Assembly: GCF_008369935.1 (NCBI RefSeq)
Contig: NZ_VTUZ01000006.1
Location: forward strand, 295,002-359,001
DNA from: Paraburkholderia panacisoli
GTDB taxonomy: Bacteria; Pseudomonadota; Gammaproteobacteria; Burkholderiales; Burkholderiaceae
Length of the DNA stretch: 64,000 nucleotides
Direction: 5' to 3'
A program made the translations under genes and the position numbers. Below are positions 8,338 to 17,534 of the stretch, piece by piece; position 1 is the first letter of the stretch, and every line of letters starts with the position of its first letter. The notes under the pieces were generated by a model. That model had not been told where the DNA came from and made no database searches. It saw nothing but the letters and a program-made list of their open reading frames with translations.

Positions 8338-8657
8338 CGCGGCGCCCGTTACGTACCGATGCGTTCTGCCTTTGGGCGGTTCGGCTCGAATCGATAACGT
8401 GTGAAGCACTGGGCCCGTGGCCGGTCTCGATAGGTCGAAAAGCAAGAGTTCGAACCCCCGCTATCGAGAACCTCGACGTTCCGTTCCGGGTGGAACTCGA
8501 TCGGGAGAGGTCGGCGCATCGATACGAGTTCTGAGAACGGGCTCATATTGACCTGAAAACGGGCGGTCGTCGCTATCGCGCGAACGGCTGTAAGGGGGCG
8601 ATCTCGGCCGACCGCGACGCGCTCGGCCACGCGACCAACGATGTCTAGGAGACGCAA
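8338..8657. other. Gap between the hydrolase relic and the binding-protein gene
   Basis: I see no gene here. The last bases supply a good ribosome site (AGGAG, about 8647-8651) for the substrate-binding protein. Confidence 0.5.
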
Positions 8658-10013
8658 ATGATTCATCTGTCTAATGCAGTTGCGTCGCACCGCGATACCT
8701 TGTGGCGCCGTCTTGCCGTGCCTGTTGTTGCGGCACTTGGGTTCGCCATGGGCAATTTGGCCTACGCAACCACCGTAACGATCGCCGTGCCAAATAACAT
8801 CGGTCTTGTCGAAATGAAAAAGCTCTCCTTGGCGTTCGAGGAGGCGAACCCTGATATCCAGTTGAAGTGGGTCATTCTTGAGGAAAATGTGCTTAGACAG
8901 CGATTGACGACTGATATCATGACGAACGGTGGGCAATTCGACGTATTAGCCATCGGGACATATGAAGTTCCGCTCTGGGGCAAGCGCGGATGGCTGGTTC
9001 CAATGACAGGGCTACCCGCAAGCTACGATCTCAATGACGTGCTCGAAACGGTTCGCGACGGACTGTCTTCCGATGGAACGCTATTCGCCTTGCCGTTCAA
9101 TGCCGAAAGCTCGATGACCTTCTACCGGAAGGATCTGTTCGCTGCCAAGGGTTTGACGATGCCAAGTCATCCTACATACAGTCAGATCAGTGAGTTTGCC
9201 GACAAACTTACTGACAGGGCCCAAGGAGTCTACGGTATCTGTCTGCGTGGCAAGGCCGGTTGGGGCGAGAACATGACCATTGTCTCCACCTTGGTGAACA
9301 CGTACGGTGGACGATATTTTGATGAGAAGTGGAACGCGCAAATTGATTCTCCGGAATGGAAACGCGCCATCACGTTCTACGTGGATTTATTGAAGAAGGA
9401 CGGCCCGGAAGGCGCCAGTTCAAACGGCTTCAATGAGAATCTGACGCTCATGATGAGCGGTAAGTGTGCAATATGGGTAGACGCGACTGCCGCGGCTGGT
9501 ATCCTTTATAACAAGAGGGAATCTGCCGTGGCAGACAAAGTGGGCTTCGCGGCAGCTCCGACTCAGATCACACCGAAGGGTTCGCACTGGCTCTGGTCGT
9601 GGTCGCTGGCAGTTCCAAAATCTTCGAAATCGCAGGATGCTGCCAAGCAATTCATTGTATGGGCGACTTCCAAAGAATACATCACCATGGTCGGCAATGA
9701 CCTTGGTTGGGCTTCACTGCCGCCGGGCACGCGGTCGTCGACCTACGCACGACCTGAATACAAACAGGCTGCCCCGTTCAGCGAGTTTGTGCTGAATGCA
9801 ATCCAGACCGCCAATCCAAACGATGCAACGTTGGAAAAGGTGCCGTACACCGGTATCCAATACGTAGGAATTCCGGAATTCCAGTCGTTTGGGGCGATCA
9901 TAGGGCAACAGATAGCTGGTGCCCTCGCAGGTCAGCTAAGCGTTGACCAGGCACTGCAGGCTGGTCAGGCGACAGCAGATCGCGCCGTGCGCCAGGCGGG
10001 CTACCAAAAGTAG
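8658..10013 (+). CDS. ABC transporter sugar-binding protein (family 1), orphan
   Basis: A 451-residue periplasmic solute-binding protein of the extracellular family 1 type. A Sec signal peptide covers about residues 1-37 (Arg-rich start, hydrophobic core, AYA before the mature TTVTIAV). The mature part has the usual two-lobe features, including FALPFNAESSMTFYRKDLF (about 145-163) and GYGxW-like AIWVDATAAAG. Sequence style is closest to mannitol/sorbitol-type polyol binding proteins, but the ligand is inferred. AGGAG precedes the ATG at good spacing. No permease or ATPase gene lies on either side, which is odd, so it either works with a distant transporter or was left behind by rearrangement. 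Relics lie on both sides. Confidence 0.85.
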   Translation: MIHLSNAVASHRDTLWRRLAVPVVAALGFAMGNLAYATTVTIAVPNNIGLVEMKKLSLAFEEANPDIQLKWVILEENVLRQRLTTDIMTNGGQFDVLAIGTYEVPLWGKRGWLVPMTGLPASYDLNDVLETVRDGLSSDGTLFALPFNAESSMTFYRKDLFAAKGLTMPSHPTYSQISEFADKLTDRAQGVYGICLRGKAGWGENMTIVSTLVNTYGGRYFDEKWNAQIDSPEWKRAITFYVDLLKKDGPEGASSNGFNENLTLMMSGKCAIWVDATAAAGILYNKRESAVADKVGFAAAPTQITPKGSHWLWSWSLAVPKSSKSQDAAKQFIVWATSKEYITMVGNDLGWASLPPGTRSSTYARPEYKQAAPFSEFVLNAIQTANPNDATLEKVPYTGIQYVGIPEFQSFGAIIGQQIAGALAGQLSVDQALQAGQATADRAVRQAGYQK

Positions 10014-10110
10014 TCTGGAATGCTTCACCTACCGCCATAATTCAGGCCACGCGTTTTGTGCGAGACGAGACGCGTGGTCATTGCATCATCGAGACGTCAC
10101 GCAGTTGCCT

Positions 10111-10265
10111 TCAAAGGATACAGAGAGTGTCCTGAGCGTCTGTGTCGCCGGGAAGATCAGGCCATTCGATGTTCATCGGAAAGCCCGCCTGTTGCGGCAC
10201 GTCGCGCAATGCCTGCCGATATACCTTCCATGCATCCGAATTCGTGCGCGCGTCGCCTTTGAGTC
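10111..10265 (-). pseudogene. Relic of a phage tail fibre assembly protein
   Basis: The minus strand encodes about 45 residues including AWKVYRQALRDVPQQAGFP and MNIEWPDLP. This Trp-Lys-x-Tyr-Arg...Gly-Phe-Pro...Trp-Pro pattern is the C-terminal signature of tail fibre assembly (chaperone) proteins of tailed phages. The upstream part is gone: the frame then runs antisense through the gene at 10265. It suggests that a prophage once contributed to this region. Confidence 0.55.
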
Positions 10266-10657
10266 TGAACGGCACGGTAAAGCTGCTTCGCGAACTCGGT
10301 TTTAGCGCAAATGCCGATGCAGCAATCGAGAAGTACGTGGAGCTCAATGCGGGCCGCGCCGACCTCTTCAGGATCGACGATTCCCCATGGAACAAGGATA
10401 TCGATGACGAAACGCTCAGGGAGCGTTTTGCGGAAATGGTGACAAAGGAAGAAGGTCCGCTCGACTTGGAGGTCGCGGCGACATTGCTTCTTGAGGAGGG
10501 CCGCTGGGACGACAGGTTGCAAGCCGCACTCTTGAAGGCTTCGCCCAATGATTTTGTGGCTTTGTTCAAGGAACATCAGGGTGATACCCTGCGGTCGTTG
10601 ATCGATCACCTTTACCGCGCCGCGCATAGGCGGGGACCCGACTACCGGAGATCATGA
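10265..10657 (+). CDS. Hypothetical protein, probably 5'-truncated
   Basis: An open frame of about 130 codons with good codon bias and an acidic, helical product (segments ELGFSANADAAIEKYVEL and DDETLRERFAEMVTKEEGP). The frame stays open to 10142, but the upstream part overlaps the antisense phage relic and looks non-coding, so the true 5' end was probably lost. The stop overlaps the start of the next gene (ATGATGA at 10654-10660), as in an operon with the membrane protein. I do not recognise a family. It may be a cytoplasmic partner of that protein. Confidence 0.5.
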   Translation: MNGTVKLLRELGFSANADAAIEKYVELNAGRADLFRIDDSPWNKDIDDETLRERFAEMVTKEEGPLDLEVAATLLLEEGRWDDRLQAALLKASPNDFVALFKEHQGDTLRSLIDHLYRAAHRRGPDYRRS

Positions 10658-11145
10658 TGAGCAGCAAGTGGTTTTCGAAATTCGCGAGCTACCTTTCCAC
10701 GATGACCGGTAGGCCCGCCACCTTTGTGATGGCCGTCGCCCTTGTGATCGTGTGGGCGACCACCGGCCCGTTCTTTCACTACAGCGACACATGGCAACTC
10801 GTGATCAACACGTCGACCACGATCGTCACGTTCCTGATGGTCTTCCTGATCCAGAACACGCAGAACCGCGACACGGCGGCGATGCAGATCAAGCTCGACG
10901 AGCTGATCCGCGCAATGGAAGGTGCGCATAACGCGCTGCTCGATCTCGAAGAACTCGAGGAAAAAGACCTGAGCCGTTTCCGAAAACACTACGAAAAACT
11001 GGCGGAAGAAGCGCGGACCGCGCTGCGTGCAGGCGGCAGCGACACCGATTCGCCGTTCGTCGACAACCACGATGACAATGATGACGACCGGCAAGGCGAT
11101 GAGAATCGCGATGGCAAGCCGGGGACCGCGCCGCTACGCGGCTAG
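10654..11145 (+). CDS. Low-affinity iron permease family membrane protein
   Basis: A 163-residue inner-membrane protein. Two membrane segments (about 20-40 and 50-69) are followed by FLIQNTQNRDTAAMQIKLDELIRA, the hallmark of the low-affinity iron permease (Fe/Cu permease-like) family. An acidic helix (LEELEEKDLSRFRKHYEKLAEEA) and an Asp-rich tail (DDNDDDRQGDE) follow. Iron transport by bacterial members is poorly proven, so the name is by family. Either of two tandem ATGs (10654, 10657) could start it. It overlaps the upstream hypothetical gene. Confidence 0.85.
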   Translation: MMSSKWFSKFASYLSTMTGRPATFVMAVALVIVWATTGPFFHYSDTWQLVINTSTTIVTFLMVFLIQNTQNRDTAAMQIKLDELIRAMEGAHNALLDLEELEEKDLSRFRKHYEKLAEEARTALRAGGSDTDSPFVDNHDDNDDDRQGDENRDGKPGTAPLRG

Positions 11146-11599
11146 CAAACGCGCTGTCCGACTGCGGCGCGCATCCGCTCGATGAGCGTCAACATCTTGG
11201 CCGGCGCTTTTCTAGGCGGCAAGCGAATGACCGAAAGTGGCCGAACCCAGAACTTTCTGCAGCCGGACATGCTCTTCCTGAGGGCCAGATAAATGAACTG
11301 CCCTTCGAGAACTTCCTTTGACGCTGATTGCAGTGTCGTAACAGCTCGCTGACAATGATGCAGGCGTGCTATTACGCAGATGTCTCAAAGCGCGGATCAC
11401 CTTGCGGCCCACAGATCGGGCTTGCGGTCGTCAACCGGCACATCGCGACTGCGGCGCCGTTCACGATGGGCGCGCGCTCCGTGGATCGGCCGGCAAACTC
11501 CGCTTTCGCAATGCCCTGCCGGAGGCCGCCCCAAACGCTCCCCGATGCCTCATTGATGCAGAATCGGCCCAAAGGCCACAACGACACGACCTGAATACG
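11146..11599. other. Intergenic region upstream of the hydrolase
   Basis: About 450 bases without a clear gene. The hydrolase frame is open back to 11366, but that extension has no family similarity and no suitable start. Confidence 0.45.
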
Positions 11600-12292
11600 A
11601 TGGACGACCCAGAATCGCTTTCCCTGGCACTCCCCGACGGCACCAAGGTCTCTGCGCTCCTCCGAGCGCCGGAGGACGCGCGAGCCCTGTATGTCTTCGC
11701 GCACGGTGCCGGGGCGGGCATGCAGCACGCCGGCATGTCGTCATTGGCCGACGCGCTTGCGGCGGCAAATGTCGCCACATTGCGCTACCAGTTTCCGTAC
11801 ATGGAGCGGGGCTCCAAGCGGGTGGACTCGCCGGCCGTGGCACATGCTGCCGTGCAGGCAGCCGTCGCAGAGGCCCGCCGGCGGTTGCCTGCCCTGCCGC
11901 TCTTCGCGGGCGGTAGGTCGTTCGGCGGCCGCATGACGTCCCAGGCCCAAGCCATCTCCCCGCTGGACGGCGTGCGTGGCCTCGCTTTCGTCGCGTTCCC
12001 GCTGCACCCGGCGGGCGCGCCCGGCGTGGAGCGGGCACGGCACCTGGCGCACGTCACGGTGCCGATTCTCTTCCTGCAGGGCACGCGCGACAAGCTGGCC
12101 GAGCTTCACCTGCTGAGGTCGGTCGTCGGGACGCTGGGGTCACGCGCCACGCTGCATGTGGTGGACGACGCAGATCATTCGTTCCACGTGCGCGCGTCCT
12201 CCGGCCGGACCGACGCGGAGGTTGTGCTCGAACTGGCACGGACGATGTCGGCGTGGTTCTTCGCCGAAGGAGAGTTCGTGCCCGTTACCTGA
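11600..12292 (+). CDS. Alpha/beta hydrolase
   Basis: A 230-residue alpha/beta-hydrolase of the small KANL3/Tex30-like (dienelactone-hydrolase-like) group. The oxyanion loop is FAHGAGAGMQH (about 34-44), and the nucleophile elbow is GGRSFGGRM (Ser about 108). The acid is in FLQGTRDKL (Asp about 164), and the His is in DDADHSFHV (about 191). The whole triad is therefore visible. GC and codon bias are higher than in most of the island, so it may be a more recent acquisition from a GC-rich relative. The ATG at 11600 lacks a strong ribosome site but begins the conserved region. The substrate is unknown and it is probably a cytoplasmic esterase. Confidence 0.85.
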   Translation: MDDPESLSLALPDGTKVSALLRAPEDARALYVFAHGAGAGMQHAGMSSLADALAAANVATLRYQFPYMERGSKRVDSPAVAHAAVQAAVAEARRRLPALPLFAGGRSFGGRMTSQAQAISPLDGVRGLAFVAFPLHPAGAPGVERARHLAHVTVPILFLQGTRDKLAELHLLRSVVGTLGSRATLHVVDDADHSFHVRASSGRTDAEVVLELARTMSAWFFAEGEFVPVT

Positions 12293-12528
12293 GCAAGCGT
12301 AGGAATGCTTGTAGCAGAGTCGGGACGGCGAGCCGGCGAATTCGCCGTGCTGCACTCGCCCGCTCAATCCCTTTGCTATCCGGAGTTGGTCGCTGGCATA
12401 GCCACGATAAGCGACACCTGTCGCGTCAGCGACGTGTTCCCAGTGCCGAGTGAGTGAATTTGTCAGATCCACTGTAAGCGCGAATTTCAGCACACTCGAG
12501 ATTTTCGGGGCACGAACTTCGAAATCGC

Positions 12529-13656
12529 TCAGAACGGCATTTCGCCGAAGTGAAGCGTTGCATTCTGATGTTTGACACTCTTCAGCCAGCTCTTGAGTGT
12601 CCTGATCTCTTCGAACACCAGCAGGTCTTGTTTCAAGTCGCGTACGCTTTGCTGAATTCCTGCGATGTCACCGGCGAGATTGCGTACGACGGAGTCAGGA
12701 GAGATGTCGATGAATGGTGGAATTCCATAGGCATGCCTGAATCGCGCTTCGACATGCAGGATTTCCTGATCCAGTTCACCGAGTTGCTCCTTCAGGATCA
12801 CGTTATAGTGCTTCAGCCGGTCTTCGCCGATATTGTTGATCGCGCTCTGATCGATGTGTTCAAGTTCGAGCTGCAATTCCAGCAGCTGCAGCAGATTGTT
12901 GTTGCCATAAGCCTGGTTGGCCCGCTGCATCAGCGCGGTCTTGCGCTGGCGCTCCTGGGGATCCGGTTCACGATCGGGATGAAGGGCACTGGCAAGTTTG
13001 CGATAGACCTCGCGGATGGACTGGCTTAGCTGTGCCTGCTCCTGCTCCTGCCGCGCCTGCGCGGCGAGCTGCTTGGCCGACTTTTTCCGTTTGGCACGGC
13101 GCTCCTCTCGCGCCCGATTTTCGGCAGCTTCCCGCGCCTGTTGCTCTTCCATTTTCTCGTGCGCCCGCTGCAACAGATCTTCCGGTGAGCTCATGTCGAT
13201 ATCGTCGCCCAGTTCCGCACCGAGCATCGCCTCCAGCACAGACTTCATGTCCTCAAGTTCGGCCGCTGCTTCGCTGTCGAAGTCGGATTGACTATGCCGG
13301 TTGTAAATGGCTTTCAGTTGCGCATCGTCCTGCTCTTCGATTAGATCGCCCGCCAGGCCGGTAATCAGCTCCGAGATCGTGCGGCGTTCGGATTTCGTCA
13401 ATCCTTTCTGGTCGAATGCCTGCTCAAGGCAATGAACCATCTTTACCTGCAAATCCGTGCAGATCTTCTCGAGTGGAAGGAACTCGTCGGTATATTTTTT
13501 CTGGAAGACTGGCCCGACCACCTCCCACGCACCGAGATGGTGACGCCGCTTTTCAATCTGTCGGATGAGTGTGTTGAATGCCTTCTGGCCTTTCGACAGA
13601 CTGGCCCTGTTGTGGGCCGGGGCGATGCTCACGGACCTGCGGTTCGTCCTGGTCAT
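12529..13656 (-). CDS. J-domain (DnaJ-like) protein with long coiled coil
   Basis: A 375-residue protein. A J-domain-like segment about two thirds along has the HPD motif in YRKLASALHPDREPDPQ, followed by helix IV (KTALMQRANQAYGNNNLLQLLEL). Before it lies a strongly charged coiled coil rich in Glu, Ala and Arg (EKMEEQQAREAAENRAREER), and the C-terminal part is helical. J-proteins stimulate Hsp70 ATPase and recruit clients. The internal J domain and lack of zinc fingers make it a specialised type III J-protein. The ATG at 13656 has GGAG about 10 bases upstream; an extension to 13746 is unsupported. It ends near the hydrolase gene, tail to tail. Confidence 0.8.
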   Translation of the reverse strand: MTRTNRRSVSIAPAHNRASLSKGQKAFNTLIRQIEKRRHHLGAWEVVGPVFQKKYTDEFLPLEKICTDLQVKMVHCLEQAFDQKGLTKSERRTISELITGLAGDLIEEQDDAQLKAIYNRHSQSDFDSEAAAELEDMKSVLEAMLGAELGDDIDMSSPEDLLQRAHEKMEEQQAREAAENRAREERRAKRKKSAKQLAAQARQEQEQAQLSQSIREVYRKLASALHPDREPDPQERQRKTALMQRANQAYGNNNLLQLLELQLELEHIDQSAINNIGEDRLKHYNVILKEQLGELDQEILHVEARFRHAYGIPPFIDISPDSVVRNLAGDIAGIQQSVRDLKQDLLVFEEIRTLKSWLKSVKHQNATLHFGEMPF

Positions 13657-13901
13657 GGGATGGTTTTCTCCGATTACTGCGCGAAGCGACGCAAGGCGAT
13701 ATTTTAACCAGGCTCCCGGACCTGCTCCCACTGCAAACAAACCCACACCCTGTCGCGCTATTACGCGCCGACATCTGCGACGCGAGCGGCGATGACGACT
13801 TCACAGGGGTAAGCGTGGACGCACCGCGAAGTTGTCGCAACGACGACGTCCGAAGCATGCAGGGGGCACGCGCAGGGTCTTGAGCAGTGCACTTTCTTGT
13901 A

Positions 13902-14177
13902 TCAGGGCGTGTTCGTCGAATCCTGCGGCTTCGCGTCCCGCAGGGGTTTCTGCGGGTTGAAGTTGAACGGCAAGAGATCGCTGACGTCCGCGTCGGCAAC
14001 GCGCTGCGGCAATTCGGTCAGCACATGCAGCAGGTACGCGTATGGCTCGACGCCGCAGGCGCGGCACGTCAGCATCAGGCTGTACACCATCGCGCTTGCT
14101 TTCGCGCCAGCAACCGTGTCAGCGAACAGCCATGAGGATCGGCCTGTACAGAATGGCCTGATGTCTCGCTCGATGAC
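13902..14177 (-). pseudogene. tnpC: IS66 transposase TnpC, 3' part
   Basis: The minus strand reads VIERDIRPFCTGRSSWLFAD, then KASAMVYSLMLTCRACGVEP and YAYLLHVLTELPQR to a stop at 13902. This is the C-terminal end of IS66 TnpC, including the Glu of ERDIRPF that completes the DDE triad. The 5' part is at 17601-18935. The RIT element lies between them and so separates this Glu from the two Asp residues. The transposase is inactive in this form. Confidence 0.88.
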
Positions 14178-14213
14178 GTTATGCCGACTCCCCGATTATG
14201 CCGCGTCATGAAT
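14178..14213 (+). repeat. RIT terminal inverted repeat, left
   Basis: The first bases, GTTATGCCGACTCCCCGATT, are mirrored at 17535-17570 with two mismatches over 36 bp. It marks one end of the recombinase trio. Confidence 0.85.
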
Positions 14214-14271
14214 CCACGCACACAACGGTTGGGCGGATCTCTGTTCCCGGTCGCTCGGATTGTCGGCATTA

Positions 14272-15267
14272 TCAGAGAGCCTCCAGGAAGGCGAGCAACG
14301 GATCTGGAGGTTTGTAGCGTGTCGGCGCGACGCCGCTCGCCGTGGCGTGCGCGAGCGCGCGTTCCTTGAGTTGCATGTCGGCGTGCAAGTAGATCTGAGT
14401 AGTCTCGGAGGACTCGTGACCGAGCCAGAGCGCGATCACGGTTAGGTCGACGCCGTGATGCATCAGGCTCATCGCGGCCGTGTGCCGAAGCGTGTGAGGC
14501 GTTATTGATTTTTTCTTCAGCGAGGGGCACGAGAGACGCGCGATTTCGGCGTTGCGCGACACGAGTCGCTGAAGAGCATCGGCACTGAGATGACCACCGC
14601 GCGAACTGGGGAAGACCGGATCACCTGGTTCGCCTGGTTGATACAACAGCCATTCTTTCAGGACAGCAACGACATCCGGTCGCAGCGGAGTGCATCTCAT
14701 CTTTCTGCCTTTGCCAAGGCAACGGACGTGGGCGCCTGTGCCGAGCATCACATCCTGACGCCGGAGTGTGGTCAATTCGCTGTTGCGCAGACCCGTTTGA
14801 ACCGCTACAAGAAGCAGCGTTCGGTCGCGGTTGCCGATCCACGTTCGTACGTCAGGCGCCCCTACCAGAGCGGCGGCCTCGCTTTCGGTCAGAAACTCAA
14901 CAGGGCCGTGCTCGCAGCGTTTAGATGGAATTGCAAGAATGCGCTGACACTGCAGAAACAACGCAGGCTCGCTGACCGCGACGAACCGGAAGAAGGCATG
15001 CACGGCGGCAAGCCGCGTGTTGCGTGTCCGCACCGAATTGCCTCTGCCGTGTTCGAGGTGCTGCAGGAATTCCTCGATCAACGACACGTCGAAGTCCTCG
15101 ATTCGCAGCTTTGACGGCGCGCGCCCGATATGCTTCGTGGCGAACGCTAGCAGCAACCGGAACGTGTCACGGTAACTTGCCACCGTATGCGAACTCAGAC
15201 CTTGCTGCTCGAGCAGGCGCTGGGTAAAAAACCGCTGAACGAGGGATGGGAGGCCGGCGGCGCTCAC
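14272..15267 (-). CDS. ritC: RIT tyrosine recombinase, third gene
   Basis: A 331-residue tyrosine recombinase. The N-terminal core-binding SAM-like domain is at about 1-110 (FTQRLLEQQGLSSHTVASYR), and the catalytic domain at about 120-310. The catalytic residues are visible: Arg in TGLRNSELTTL, HxxR in TPHTLRHTAAM, His in LGHESSETTQ and the nucleophile Tyr in QIYLHAD. Its start overlaps the stop of the middle gene. Members of the trio are thought to act together; which steps each performs is not established. GC content is high and even across the trio. Confidence 0.9.
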   Translation of the reverse strand: MSAAGLPSLVQRFFTQRLLEQQGLSSHTVASYRDTFRLLLAFATKHIGRAPSKLRIEDFDVSLIEEFLQHLEHGRGNSVRTRNTRLAAVHAFFRFVAVSEPALFLQCQRILAIPSKRCEHGPVEFLTESEAAALVGAPDVRTWIGNRDRTLLLVAVQTGLRNSELTTLRRQDVMLGTGAHVRCLGKGRKMRCTPLRPDVVAVLKEWLLYQPGEPGDPVFPSSRGGHLSADALQRLVSRNAEIARLSCPSLKKKSITPHTLRHTAAMSLMHHGVDLTVIALWLGHESSETTQIYLHADMQLKERALAHATASGVAPTRYKPPDPLLAFLEAL

Positions 15268-16211
15268 GGCCGTTCTCCCGGACAGTTCTTGTCGAGATAG
15301 GCTGCCGCGAGTTCAAGCAACTCAGGAACCGCTTCGATGTACCAGTACGTAAGACCGATGTTGACATGCCCGAGGTAGGCGGCAAGTTTCGGCAATTCCC
15401 GACTTACGTCCAGACCGGCGCGATACCACTCGACCAGCCTTCCAGTCGCGAAGCTATGCCGGAAGTCCTGGAGGCGCGGGCCGTGACCATCGCGCCCATC
15501 CTCTGCCGCCGATCGCAGACCGATCGCACGTGACATTCTGACGAACATGCTTCGCGTAGTGCAGGCCTTCAGCCGGTTGCCGCGCTCACCAACCAGGAAC
15601 GCCTCGCTCAATCGTAAAGGATAGACTTTATCGCGCTTCTGGGCATAGTGTTCGAGTGCCACCCGGGTCGACTCTTGTACGGGAACAAAGCGAGACTTGC
15701 CGAACTTCGACTCCCGGATGGAGAGTATCCCGTTAACGAGGTCAACGTCGGACCGGTCGAGTCGAAGCGCTTCGCCTGGCCTGAGGCCTGTCGCTACAAG
15801 AAGCCCTATGAGCGTCGAATAGGTCAGTGCTCGCATGCCGGTTCGGGAGCGCAGTTGAGCGGCCTGGGTCATAAGCAGGTCAATTTCCTGCTCAGTGTAA
15901 ATATGCGGGGCATTGCGCCGTCTGCGGGCAGTCAGGAGTCCTGCTGGAGGAATCTGGTTTCGACTGTCAATGACGTTCATCCATCTGGCGAATCCTCTGA
16001 CTTGGGAGAGGCGCCGCCCCCAGGTGGCACGTTCGACGAGTACGGGAGCAGTCGCCCAGCGCAGAGCCAGATCGGTGGTAATGAACTCGGCGCCTTCGCG
16101 TTCCAGAAGATCAACGAAATGACCGAGTGCCAACGCAGGTTCATAGAATGACGCCCCGAGAGCACGGCGGACCGCCACGTACCGTGCGAGAGAGTCGCGG
16201 ATCGCAGTCAT
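15264..16211 (-). CDS. ritB: RIT tyrosine recombinase, second gene
   Basis: A 315-residue tyrosine recombinase with an N-terminal binding domain (about 1-95) and a catalytic domain (about 105-300). Arg is in TGLRPGEALRL, box II is RLQDFRHSFAT, His is in YLGHVNIG and Tyr in TYWYIEA. Box II normally starts with His (HDLRH), but here that place is Gln, so one general acid/base residue differs from the standard set. The start at 16211 overlaps the stop of the first gene by 4 bases (ATGA), as in other RIT elements; an upstream start at 16235 is possible but would overlap more. Confidence 0.88.
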   Translation of the reverse strand: MTAIRDSLARYVAVRRALGASFYEPALALGHFVDLLEREGAEFITTDLALRWATAPVLVERATWGRRLSQVRGFARWMNVIDSRNQIPPAGLLTARRRRNAPHIYTEQEIDLLMTQAAQLRSRTGMRALTYSTLIGLLVATGLRPGEALRLDRSDVDLVNGILSIRESKFGKSRFVPVQESTRVALEHYAQKRDKVYPLRLSEAFLVGERGNRLKACTTRSMFVRMSRAIGLRSAAEDGRDGHGPRLQDFRHSFATGRLVEWYRAGLDVSRELPKLAAYLGHVNIGLTYWYIEAVPELLELAAAYLDKNCPGERP

Positions 16212-17440
16212 ATTGCACCTCCTGCCATGGGCCATGAGCGGGCGATCTCACGCAGGTCCTCAAACGCGACCTTTGCATAGATCGCGGTACTGTCCTGTGA
16301 GCGGTGTCGCAAGACCTCGGCTATTTCCGCGATCGAGGCACCGTGGCGAATCATCGTCGTCGCCAGACCGTGACGGAATAGATGTGCGGCGCCCCGGCAC
16401 GCGGGGCTGAAACCGGCACGCGCGAAGGCCAGACGAACAATCTTGCCAATCGCCGCCGGTCCAGCCAAACCAACCCGAGGTGCCCATATGCGAAGAAAGG
16501 CGCGCCGCGATGCGCTCGCTCCGCGACCATCGCGGAGGTAAATTGCGATTGCTTCTCCAACCTCCGATGGAAGGGGGACATGCTCGACCATTCGCCCCTT
16601 GCCATGAACGACGAGTTCTCCCGAACGCCAGTGAATGTCGTCAAGCTCGATTGCGACGATTTCTCCGGCACGTAGACCGAGCCGCGCTAGCAACAGCAGG
16701 ATTGCGTAGTCACGGCGACCGCACGGAGTCGACCGGTCTGCAGTTGCAATAAGAGCCTCTTGCTGCTCAGGCGTGAGGAGCGTCGGCACAGTTGACTGTC
16801 GCCACTTACGAACTGAGGGCACCGACTCACACAGGTCTCGTGCCGTATCGCCGCGCAGAAAGAGGAAATGGCAGAACGAACGAAGCGCAACTGCCATCAG
16901 CCGCGTGTACTCCGACGACCGCCCTTTGCTGCGGGCAAGAAGGTGATTCCGGATCGTTACCGCGTCAAATGCATCGGGCAATATACTTCCGTCGCCGGCC
17001 GCGTGGCTGTCGAGAAAGTCGCGAATGAAAGGCCCGTAGACAAGCAGCGAGTTCTTCGCGAGTCCACGATCCTGCCTCAGATGATCCAGGTATCGGCAAT
17101 AGATGTGCGCAATCGCGGATTGGCCGCCCAACGTCGGCGAGCGCACGATGGCTTCGGCGCGCAGATAGGCGAGGAACTGCCGTAATGTGGCACGCTCGCG
17201 CTGGACGCGGTCTCGGGGGGCGTCGATCAGGCGCGTCATAAAACGAGTCGCGGCAGACTCATCGAGATCAATCAAGTCGATGTTCCTGGTCTTCATCCAC
17301 CCAGAGAACGTACACAGGACTCTTCGCTTCTTGCGAAGCGTCACCTCGGAATAGTGTGCCGCGCGTAGACGATCAAGAAATGCATCAATGTGACGGGCCG
17401 GCAGCCCGCCGGATTCACTGACTGTGCGTGTCGCCTTCAT
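16208..17440 (-). CDS. ritA: RIT tyrosine recombinase, first gene
   Basis: A 410-residue tyrosine recombinase, the longest of the trio. The N-terminal half (about 1-215) carries two helical DNA-binding regions (HIDAFLDRLRAAHYSEVTLR; AKNSLLVYGPFIRDFL). The catalytic half shows Arg in LARLGLRAGEIVAIEL, HxxR in AAHLFRHGLATTM, His in LRHRSQDSTA and the Tyr in AIYAKV. Being the first gene, it probably has its promoter in the 94 bases between its start and the end repeat at 17535. It probably handles strand exchange together with the next two genes. Confidence 0.9.
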   Translation of the reverse strand: MKATRTVSESGGLPARHIDAFLDRLRAAHYSEVTLRKKRRVLCTFSGWMKTRNIDLIDLDESAATRFMTRLIDAPRDRVQRERATLRQFLAYLRAEAIVRSPTLGGQSAIAHIYCRYLDHLRQDRGLAKNSLLVYGPFIRDFLDSHAAGDGSILPDAFDAVTIRNHLLARSKGRSSEYTRLMAVALRSFCHFLFLRGDTARDLCESVPSVRKWRQSTVPTLLTPEQQEALIATADRSTPCGRRDYAILLLLARLGLRAGEIVAIELDDIHWRSGELVVHGKGRMVEHVPLPSEVGEAIAIYLRDGRGASASRRAFLRIWAPRVGLAGPAAIGKIVRLAFARAGFSPACRGAAHLFRHGLATTMIRHGASIAEIAEVLRHRSQDSTAIYAKVAFEDLREIARSWPMAGGAI

Positions 17441-17534
17441 TTGATCTCTCCTGGCCAGCTAGATAGCCAGCCTGAGAAATCATACGGCTATGCCGACACA
17501 GCAATCACGAGAGACCATACCCACCGTCACGCGC

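Noticed and set aside
8349..8936. Long minus-strand frame opposite the binding-protein gene
   Set aside because: Arg/His-rich product typical of the antisense of a coding region.
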